Below, in pieces: positions 1 to 6,207 of a stretch of 8,995 nt of DNA. The stretch comes from Parcubacteria group bacterium (lineage in GTDB: Bacteria > Patescibacteriota > Minisyncoccia > UBA6257). Both the position numbers and the translations under genes were made by a program. Positions within the stretch are counted from its first letter, which is position 1. Each line of letters opens with the position of its first letter. Under the pieces are notes generated by a model. It saw nothing but the letters and a program-made list of their open reading frames with translations, was not told where the DNA came from and did no database searches. Location: NCBI GenBank assembly GCA_012798235.1, contig JAAZNP010000029.1:1-8995 (forward strand). Direction: 5' to 3'.

Positions 1-59
1 AATCCGACAATAATTTTTAACCCTTTTTTCCAAAAATATTTTTCTGTTTTTAAATTCAT
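1..59 (-). CDS. Possible 5' end of a leftward gene, product unknown (partial)
   Basis: An ATG at 59-57 on the minus strand opens a frame that stays open to the window edge and reads MNLKTEKYFWKKGLKIIVG. The lysine-rich start followed by a hydrophobic run could be the beginning of a membrane-anchored or exported protein, but 19 residues are too few to assign a family. No clear Shine-Dalgarno lies upstream, which is also true of most genes here. If real, it is divergent from dnaE and shares the 60-248 control region. The alternative is a plus-strand gene ending at the TGA at 73-75, whose visible residues are low-complexity Phe/Ile; I find that less protein-like. Confidence 0.4.
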   Translation of the reverse strand, partial: MNLKTEKYFWKKGLKIIVG

Positions 60-76
60 TTTAATTTTTTCTTGAT

Positions 77-142
77 CCCGCACCTTTTTAAGATTAACTT
101 TGTCAAAATATGCCTTTGGCATTTATCTTAAAAAGGTGCGGG
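77..142. repeat. Palindromic element, 18-bp perfect inverted repeat
   Basis: Arms at 77-94 (CCCGCACCTTTTTAAGAT) and 125-142 are exact reverse complements. The 30-nt loop contains a second small hairpin, TGCC-TTT-GGCA, at 111-121. G:U and A:U pairs could extend the stem outwards to about 72/147. No T-run follows either arm, so it does not look like a simple intrinsic terminator. The GC-rich arm ends stand out in very AT-rich DNA, as in the two palindromic elements inside thrS and leuS, so a dispersed palindromic repeat is a reasonable guess. A regulatory structure for the flanking genes is the alternative. Confidence 0.8.
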
Positions 143-143
143 G

Positions 144-170
144 TTGACATAATAATTAAAAAATGATAAT
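144..170 (+). promoter_or_regulatory. Possible upstream promoter abutting the palindrome
   Basis: A consensus -35 hexamer TTGACA (144-149) lies one base after the right arm of the inverted repeat. The best -10 match is GATAAT (165-170), five of six consensus bases but with only 15 nt spacing, so its strength is doubtful. It would give a longer dnaE leader than the promoter at 176-203. Confidence 0.4.
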
Positions 171-175
171 CACTT

Positions 176-203
176 TTGCTTTTTCTTAAGCTTATGTTAA
201 AAT
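176..203 (+). promoter_or_regulatory. Probable dnaE promoter with extended -10
   Basis: TTGCTT (176-181) and TAAAAT (198-203) are separated by 16 nt, and the -10 box is preceded by TG plus one base (195-197), the extended -10 arrangement of sigma-70 promoters. Transcription would begin near 210, leaving a leader of about 40 nt before the dnaE ATG. No operator is recognisable. In AT-rich DNA chance matches are frequent, but the combination with TG and good spacing makes this the best candidate in the intergenic region. Confidence 0.55.
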
Positions 204-248
204 GATTTTAAGTTTTAGGTTTTGAGTTATAAGTTATAATTTAATTTT

Positions 249-3200
249 ATGTATTTTTCCCATCTTCATGTGCATAGCCACTATTCTTTGCTTGACGGCA
301 TGAGTAAAATTGATGAACTTTTAGATTTAACCAAGAAGATGGGGCTTCCGGCACTGGCTTTAACAGATCATGGGGTTTTATACGGGGCTATTGAATTTTA
401 TAACAAAGCGAAAGAAAAAGGAATAAAACCAATTATCGGCTGCGAGATGTATTTGGCGCCTCGTAGTCGTTTTGATAAAGTCAGCAAAGTAGATACTAAA
501 TTTTATCATCTTACTCTTTTAGCTAAAAATCAAATCGGCTATCATAATTTAATTAAACTAGTAACCATTGGTGAGCTAGAAGGTTTTTATTATAAGCCTC
601 GCATTGATAAAGAAGCCTTAAAAAATCATGCCGAAGGATTAATTGCTCTTTCAGGATGTTTGCGCGGAGATATTCCTCAGGCTTTATTAATGAATAAATA
701 TGCCCAAGCTAAGAATTTAGTTTTAGAATATCAAAATATTTTCGGAAAGGAAAATTTTTATTTAGAATTGCAAGACCATCCAGAATTAGAAGAGCAAAAT
801 AAAGTTAACAAACTTTTATTACAGCTGTCACAAGAAACAGGAGCGCCAGCGGTGGTTACTTGCGATTCTCATTACCCATTAAAAGAAGATAAACAAGTTC
901 ATGAAGTGTTATTAGCTGTCCAAACAGGCACGGACACAGAAAGCGAAGATCGTTTAACCATGGTGCACGCTGATTTGCATTTAAAAGCACCGACAGAAAT
1001 TATTCCAAATTTTAATGATCACCAAGAACTTTTTGATAATATTAAAAACATTGTTGATGCTTGTAATTTAGAATTAGAAGATGATAAATTAATTTTTCCT
1101 AAATTCCAAACACCAAATGGCGAACTTCCATTTATTTATTTAGAAAAATTGGCCCGTGAAAATTTTCCTCATTATTATTCAGAAAATAATCAAGAAGCAA
1201 AAGCTCGGTTAGAACATGAATTGGAAGTGATTCAAAAGACTGGTTTTGCTGATTATTTTTTGGTGATTTACGATATTATTCGTTTTGCCAAAGAAAATAA
1301 TATTTTGACTAACACCCGGGGATCAGCTGCCGGTTCACTCGTGGCTTATGTTTTAGGAGTAACCCACATCGATCCTATTAAATATGATTTATACTTTGAA
1401 AGATTTTTGAATCCTGAGCGCATTGAACCACCGGATATTGATTTAGATGTGGCTGATGATAGAAGGCAGGATATTATTGGTTATATTACTCAAAAATACG
1501 GTCAGGATCACGTGGCCCAGGTTTTAACTTTTGGCATCATGAAATCGCGTTTAGCCGTGCGCGATGTGAGTCGAGCTTTGGGCCATCCTTATTCTCTCGG
1601 TGACCAGATCGCCAAGTTAATTCCTCAAAATTTGCCGATCAAAGATGCTTTAAAAACTATTCCGGAGTTAAAAGAACTCTATGATACTAATAATGACGTA
1701 AGAGAAATTATTGATATTGCTCAAAGATTAGAGGGAGTAGCTCGCCATGCTTCAACTCATGCCGCGGGGGTTGTTATTACTCCGGAGCCTATTGTCAATT
1801 ACGCTCCCTTACAACATTCTTCCCGCAACGAAAAAGAAGTCGTTACTCAATACGAAATGAATTCTTTAAAAAATATTGGCTTGGTAAAACTCGATATATT
1901 AGGTTTGGCTAATCTAACTGTTATTAGAAATACTTTAAGAATTATTAAAAAAGTTTATGGTCAAGAAATTGATTTAGATAATTTAACATTTGATGATAAA
2001 AAAGTTTACGAATTACTTTCCCGAGGAGATACCGTAGGCATTTTTCAAGTGGAATCAGAAGGTATGCGACGCTATATCAGAGACTTAAAGCCTACTTGTT
2101 TAGAAGATATTACGGCCATGTTAGCTTTGTATCGTCCTGGGCCCATGGAATTAATTCCTCAATTTATTAAAAGAAAACATGGTAAAGAAAAAATTATTTA
2201 TTTACATCCTGATTTAAAACCCATTTTAGAAAAAACTTATGGCATCTGTGTTTACCAAGAGCAATTAATGAAAATTGCTCATGATTTGGCTGGTTTTTCC
2301 ATGGCTGAAGCTGATGTTTTAAGAAAAGCAGTGGGCAAAAAAATTAAAACTCTTCTTAATGCCCAAAAAGAAAAATTAATCAAGGGAATGGCAGAACGTC
2401 AGATTAAAAAAGAAGTAGCGCAAAAGATTTGGGAATGGGTAGAGCCGTTTGCTCGCTATGGTTTTAATAAAGGCCACAGTTCTTCTTATGCGCGCATTAC
2501 TTATCAAACAGCATGGCTAAAAGCCCATTATCCTAGCGCTTTTATGGCCGCTCTTTTAACTTCAGATTTTGGTAATTTAGATCGTGTGGCTATTGAAATT
2601 AAAGAGTGCGAACGAATGGGAATAAAAGTTTTACCACCATCAGTTAATTATTCTTTTGTTGAATTTGGTATTGATAAAGAGACTAATAATATTTTATTTG
2701 GTCTTTCGGCTATTAAGAATGTTGGTGTTGGTGTCGCCGAAATGATTCAAAAAGAAAGAGAGGACAATGGTTCTTTTAAAAATTTAGTAGATTTTGTCAA
2801 ACGTATTCCTCGCCAGGCTTTAAATAGAAAAACATTAGAAAGTTTAATTAAAGCAGGGGCTTTGGATTGTTTTGGTTCCCGTGAATTAATGGCCGAAAAT
2901 TTAGATAAAATATTAGAATGGGGTTATAGTTTGAATAATCACAATAATTTCCAAATGGGATTATTTAAAGAAGAAATGGATGATATTATGAGCCGTTTAG
3001 GAGCAACGCCACCACCAGATAAAACAAAGAGATTAGTTTGGGAAAAAGAATATTTGGGAATTTATTTAACCGGCCATCCTTTAGATGATTATAAAAATAT
3101 TTTAGGTAAAGTAGCTTTAACAGTAAGCCAATTAGACCATTTATATTTAGGTAAGAAAATTAAGGTTTGTGGTTTTGTTTCTCGTATCCAAAAAGTGAGA

Positions 3201-3410
3201 ACTAAAATCGGCCAATTGATGGTTTTCACTCAAATTTCTGATTACGACCATTCTATTGAGGTTGTTTTGTATCCTACAGTTTTAGCCAATCATTTGACTT
3301 CTCTTTCTGAGGACAAAGTAATTCTTGTTGAGGGCAGAATGGATAAAAGAAATGGAGAATACCAGATTGTGGGCGAAAAAATCGAGGAAATCAGGCCCTT
3401 AGAAGCATAG
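249..3410 (+). CDS. dnaE: DNA polymerase III alpha subunit
   Basis: This is the catalytic subunit of the replicative polymerase, 1053 aa. An N-terminal PHP domain (about 1-230) retains all nine metal-ligand positions: H7, H9, D16, H41, E66, H87, C137, D206 and H208. The polymerase core follows, with TRGSAAGS (356-363), the catalytic pair D398/D400 in PPDIDLD and the third aspartate D549 in LVKLDILGL. Next come YGFNKGHSSSYA (737-748), a helix-hairpin-helix region (about 815-875), a clamp-binding motif QMGLF (902-906) and an OB fold (about 968-1050). The protein stops there, without the C-terminal tau-binding domain of E. coli DnaE (1160 aa). The start at 249 is fixed by the need for H7 and H9. 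No Shine-Dalgarno is visible. The gene ends in TAG, 47 bp before thrS. Confidence 0.98.
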   Translation: MYFSHLHVHSHYSLLDGMSKIDELLDLTKKMGLPALALTDHGVLYGAIEFYNKAKEKGIKPIIGCEMYLAPRSRFDKVSKVDTKFYHLTLLAKNQIGYHNLIKLVTIGELEGFYYKPRIDKEALKNHAEGLIALSGCLRGDIPQALLMNKYAQAKNLVLEYQNIFGKENFYLELQDHPELEEQNKVNKLLLQLSQETGAPAVVTCDSHYPLKEDKQVHEVLLAVQTGTDTESEDRLTMVHADLHLKAPTEIIPNFNDHQELFDNIKNIVDACNLELEDDKLIFPKFQTPNGELPFIYLEKLARENFPHYYSENNQEAKARLEHELEVIQKTGFADYFLVIYDIIRFAKENNILTNTRGSAAGSLVAYVLGVTHIDPIKYDLYFERFLNPERIEPPDIDLDVADDRRQDIIGYITQKYGQDHVAQVLTFGIMKSRLAVRDVSRALGHPYSLGDQIAKLIPQNLPIKDALKTIPELKELYDTNNDVREIIDIAQRLEGVARHASTHAAGVVITPEPIVNYAPLQHSSRNEKEVVTQYEMNSLKNIGLVKLDILGLANLTVIRNTLRIIKKVYGQEIDLDNLTFDDKKVYELLSRGDTVGIFQVESEGMRRYIRDLKPTCLEDITAMLALYRPGPMELIPQFIKRKHGKEKIIYLHPDLKPILEKTYGICVYQEQLMKIAHDLAGFSMAEADVLRKAVGKKIKTLLNAQKEKLIKGMAERQIKKEVAQKIWEWVEPFARYGFNKGHSSSYARITYQTAWLKAHYPSAFMAALLTSDFGNLDRVAIEIKECERMGIKVLPPSVNYSFVEFGIDKETNNILFGLSAIKNVGVGVAEMIQKEREDNGSFKNLVDFVKRIPRQALNRKTLESLIKAGALDCFGSRELMAENLDKILEWGYSLNNHNNFQMGLFKEEMDDIMSRLGATPPPDKTKRLVWEKEYLGIYLTGHPLDDYKNILGKVALTVSQLDHLYLGKKIKVCGFVSRIQKVRTKIGQLMVFTQISDYDHSIEVVLYPTVLANHLTSLSEDKVILVEGRMDKRNGEYQIVGEKIEEIRPLEA

Positions 3411-3457
3411 TTGATTTTTAGTTAATTTTGTAGTTAAATAATTGAAAGTGAATATTT

Positions 3458-5314
3458 ATGCCTCAAAATAACCCAAGGTATTCTTTGGATACCTTCAGAC
3501 ATTCTTTAGCTCATGTCATGGCTTTAGCCTTGCTAAGGATTTATGGCGAAGTTGTTTTTGGTGTTGGTCCTACCATTGAAGATGGTTTTTATTATGATGT
3601 TTTAATTCAAAATAAAAAGAATAATAGCATCTCAATAGAAGATTTAGAAAGAATTGAGAACGAAATGAAAAAGATTATTAAAGAAGGTTTGAATTTTAAA
3701 AAATCCGTAATTTCTCTCACGGCTGCTAAGGAACTATTTAAAAAACTGAACCAACCATTTAAATTAGAGTTAATCAAGGATTTAGAAAAATACGGGACAA
3801 CAGATCCTAATGTCATTGCGAAGAGCGAAGCGACGAAGCAATCTAAAAGATTGCCACGCTCGGCTAAATCCTCGCTCGCAATGACAAGCCCAAAAACTGT
3901 TACTATTTATCAAACTGGTGAGTTTATTGATTTGTGCCGCGGTCCTCATGTCAAAAATACCAAAGATTTACCTTTGAGTTTTAAATTAATGAAAGTCGCT
4001 GGCGCTTATTGGCGTGGTGATGAAAAAAATCCGATGTTGCAGAGAGTTACTGGCATTGCTTTTAATAATGAAAAAGAATTAAAGCAATATCTAAAACTTT
4101 TAGCCGAGGCGCAAGAAAGGGATCATATTGTTTTAGGGCAAAAATTGGATTTATTTCATATTGATGACGAAGTAGGGCCGGGCTTGATTTTGTGGCACCC
4201 CAAAGGAGCAATGCTAAAAAGAATTATAGAAAATTATGCCATCAATGAGTATTTAAAAAATGGTTATCAATTAGTAAATACGCCTCATTTAGCCAAACTG
4301 AAATTATGGGATATCTCTGGCCATACTAATTTTTATCGCGAAAGTATGTATCCTGCAATTCATCTTCAAGAAATTAATCCTGAAGAAACTATTGATTATC
4401 AGGTAAAACCAATGAATTGCCCGTTTCATATTTTGATTTATAAAAGCACTTTTCATAGTTATCGTGATTTACCTTTGCGCTATACAGAATTAGGCACAGT
4501 TTATCGTTATGAGCGCTCCGGCACTTTGCATGGTTTAGCCCGAGTAAGAGGATTTACTCAGGATGATGCTCATATTTGGTGCACTTTAAAACAATTAGAT
4601 TCAGAAATTCATTCTTTGATTAAATTATCTTTTAAAATATTAAAAGATTTTGGTTTTACTGATTTTGATGTTTTTCTTTCCACGCGGCCGCAAAAATATG
4701 TTGGGAAATCAAGTAATTGGGTTAAAGCCACTAAAGCTTTAGAGGCGGCACTAAAAAAAGAAAAAATTAAATACCAAACTGATCGTGGCGGCGGCGCTTT
4801 CTACGGACCTAAAATTGATATTAAATTAAAAGATGCCTTAGGCCGTTCTTGGCAATGCACCACCATTCAAGTTGATTTTAATTTACCGGAAAGGTTTGAT
4901 ATGTTTTATATTGATGAAAAAGGTAAAAAACAAAAGCCCATTATGATTCATCGCGCCCTTTTAGGCAGTATCGAAAGATTTATGGCGGTTTTAATTGAAC
5001 ATTATAAAGGAGATTTTCCTTTCTGGTTAGCGCCTGTCCAAATAAAAATCTTACCAGTTTTAGAAAAACATCTTGATTATGCCCAAAAAATTAAAGAAGA
5101 ATTAAGCCATTATGATTTTCGTTTAGAAATTGACAACAGTGAAGAAACTTTATCAAAGAGAATAAGAAAAGCAGAACTAGAAAAAATTCCTTATATTTTA
5201 GTAGTGGGCGATAAAGAACAACAAAATCATTCTGTAGCTGTTAGAGAAAGGGGGAGCGGCGATTTAGGAAATTATTCACTTCAAAAATTGATCGAGAAAT
5301 TAAATAAAAAATAA
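3458..5314 (+). CDS. thrS: Threonyl-tRNA synthetase, TGS-less, with in-frame palindromic insert
   Basis: Class II cytoplasmic enzyme that charges tRNA-Thr and removes mischarged serine, 618 aa. It begins directly with the editing (SAD) domain; the TGS domain of about 60 aa that precedes it in E. coli is absent. Editing residues H15, H19, C160 and H164 are present. The catalytic domain (about 230-515) has zinc ligands C321, H372 and H498, motif 2 around YRYERSGTLHG (349-359) and motif 3 arginine R507 in GSIERF. The anticodon-binding domain runs from about 520 to 618. Residues 119-143, between the editing-domain helices and YQTGEFIDLCRGPH, are encoded by a palindromic repeat. A weak purine run (GAAAGTGA, 3444-3451) may serve as ribosome binding site. 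The region before 3458 contains stops and no TGS-like coding, so the short N-terminus appears genuine. Confidence 0.97.
   Translation: MPQNNPRYSLDTFRHSLAHVMALALLRIYGEVVFGVGPTIEDGFYYDVLIQNKKNNSISIEDLERIENEMKKIIKEGLNFKKSVISLTAAKELFKKLNQPFKLELIKDLEKYGTTDPNVIAKSEATKQSKRLPRSAKSSLAMTSPKTVTIYQTGEFIDLCRGPHVKNTKDLPLSFKLMKVAGAYWRGDEKNPMLQRVTGIAFNNEKELKQYLKLLAEAQERDHIVLGQKLDLFHIDDEVGPGLILWHPKGAMLKRIIENYAINEYLKNGYQLVNTPHLAKLKLWDISGHTNFYRESMYPAIHLQEINPEETIDYQVKPMNCPFHILIYKSTFHSYRDLPLRYTELGTVYRYERSGTLHGLARVRGFTQDDAHIWCTLKQLDSEIHSLIKLSFKILKDFGFTDFDVFLSTRPQKYVGKSSNWVKATKALEAALKKEKIKYQTDRGGGAFYGPKIDIKLKDALGRSWQCTTIQVDFNLPERFDMFYIDEKGKKQKPIMIHRALLGSIERFMAVLIEHYKGDFPFWLAPVQIKILPVLEKHLDYAQKIKEELSHYDFRLEIDNSEETLSKRIRKAELEKIPYILVVGDKEQQNHSVAVRERGSGDLGNYSLQKLIEKLNKK
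3811..3886. repeat. Palindromic repeat inserted in frame in thrS
   Basis: A 76-bp element has 11-bp perfect terminal inverted repeats, TGTCATTGCGA (3811-3821) and TCGCAATGACA (3876-3886), and a central hairpin GCAATCT-AAA-AGATTGC (3838-3854). The intervening arms pair only partly, suggesting decay. It holds 38 G/C in 76 bases, clearly richer than surrounding thrS. Read in the thrS frame it encodes VIAKSEATKQS then KRLPRSAKSSLAMT (119-143), a peptide typical of the GTCATTGCGAGCGAAG-type dispersed palindrome I recognise from many bacterial genomes. Frame is kept and no stop is introduced. The exact insertion junctions and any target duplication cannot be fixed from one copy. Confidence 0.9.
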
Positions 5315-5340
5315 TAAATTAAAATTAATAAATAAAAAAT

Positions 5341-6198
5341 ATGAAAAACATAATAATAATTTCATTGATTCTTGCTTTAAGCTTGAGTTTTGTAATTTTA
5401 AGCGTTAAAGCAGAAGAAACAACTACTACTATCGAAGCAACAACGACAACAGTCTCGCCTTCCGATGGCTCTTTAGTTCCTTTATCAGTAGTGGGGAGAG
5501 TTCTAGCTCGCTTAAGAGCTATTTTTTCTCGTGACCCTATACAAAGAACAGAGGCCACTTTAGAATTAGCCGGCGATAATTTATGGAGATTAAAACCGAA
5601 TTTAAACCCCGCTGCTTTAGAAAAAGCTTTAGCTAATTACAATCAAGCAATTGAGAAATTAAAAACTCGTTTAGAAGAATTAAAAGAAACATCAAATAAT
5701 CCTAATTTGGACACCTTACTTAATAAATTAACTGATTTAGAATTACGCCATCAAGAAATATTCAATAATCTCTTGAATAATACCACCAGCACCTCGCCCT
5801 TATTAGAACAAGTAAGAAATCGAATTCATCAGGAAATTATTCCATTGCATTTACGTTTTGAAAACCAAGAAGAAATGATGCATCGTTTGCAGGAATCTTT
5901 AGAGGGATTCGGAGCAACCTCTACCCCTGCTGGTGAATTCCGTCAGTTACAAATTATGGAAACTTTAAGAACCCAATTAGAAGAAATGAATATGAATAAT
6001 GTTGCTTCTTCTACCCAAGAGCAAGTACAACAGTTGCGCAATCGATTAGAAAACCAAATTCAGCAAAGAATAAATACTTTAGAAAAACAAGGATTTAATA
6101 CCTCAACAATTAATCAAATATTAGAAGGTATAAGTAAGCCAGTATTTAAAAATTTACCTTCAGAACCACCACCTCAAACTTTTCGCGGTAATAAGTAA
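5341..6198 (+). CDS. Secreted helical protein, DUF5667-like
   Basis: A 285-aa protein of unknown function. Residues 1-24 form a Sec signal peptide (K2, hydrophobic 4-22, then SVKA with probable cleavage before E25). A Thr-rich spacer follows (27-37), and then a region (about 45-115) whose pattern, an aromatic/basic helix, FSRDPIQRTEATLELA (62-77), then ALEKALANYNQAIEKLKTRLEEL, resembles the DUF5667 family of exported proteins frequent in candidate phyla. Residues 125-262 are mostly charged, Gln/Glu-rich helix that may form coiled coils, broken by Ser/Thr linkers (147-153, 192-196, 222-225). The C-terminus is Pro-rich (273-278). There is no second membrane segment or lipobox. It starts 26 bp after thrS without a visible Shine-Dalgarno and ends 9 bp before leuS. 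A structural or envelope role is a guess; the family match is from memory. Confidence 0.85.
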   Translation: MKNIIIISLILALSLSFVILSVKAEETTTTIEATTTTVSPSDGSLVPLSVVGRVLARLRAIFSRDPIQRTEATLELAGDNLWRLKPNLNPAALEKALANYNQAIEKLKTRLEELKETSNNPNLDTLLNKLTDLELRHQEIFNNLLNNTTSTSPLLEQVRNRIHQEIIPLHLRFENQEEMMHRLQESLEGFGATSTPAGEFRQLQIMETLRTQLEEMNMNNVASSTQEQVQQLRNRLENQIQQRINTLEKQGFNTSTINQILEGISKPVFKNLPSEPPPQTFRGNK

Positions 6199-6207
6199 AA
6201 GAGGGTT
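6197..6207 (+). promoter_or_regulatory. Shine-Dalgarno for leuS
   Basis: AAAAGAGGG followed by TT lies immediately before the leuS ATG, overlapping the stop codon of the upstream gene. It is the only clear Shine-Dalgarno-like site in the window. The GAGG core sits unusually close (3 nt) to the ATG, and its position suggests coupling to translation of the upstream gene. Confidence 0.6.

Noticed and set aside
1..75. Plus-strand reading frame ending in TGA at 73-75
   Set aside because: The visible residues are almost all Phe, Ile, Ser and Asn from T-rich DNA; the minus-strand frame looks more like a real start, though neither is secure.
95..106. TTGACA on the minus strand (101-106) as -35 for the leftward gene
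   Set aside because: No acceptable -10 box at 15-19 nt; that stretch is the GC-rich palindrome arm.
77..142. Inverted repeat as an intrinsic terminator
   Set aside because: Neither arm is followed by a T-run and the loop is 30 nt, so the usual architecture is missing.
161..180. TGATAATCA resembling a Fur-box half site
   Set aside because: Only one half is present and the sequence is typical AT-rich promoter DNA.
3411..3457. T-box or other leader controlling thrS
   Set aside because: The 47-bp gap is too short for a T-box and shows no conserved T-box or specifier structure; the same holds for the 9 bp before leuS.
3607..3816. Minus-strand open frame of 69 codons inside thrS
   Set aside because: It lies wholly within a well-conserved gene on the other strand, has low-complexity Ser/Phe/Leu content and no ribosome site; it is an antisense shadow.
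3809..3890. Insert in thrS as an intein or self-splicing intron
   Set aside because: Seventy-six bases is far too short and no splicing motif is present; continuous translation is the simplest reading.
5325..5558. Minus-strand open frame of 77 codons over the start of the secreted protein
   Set aside because: It mirrors the signal peptide and Thr-rich codons of the plus-strand gene; the Val-rich product is an artefact of reading those repeats backwards.
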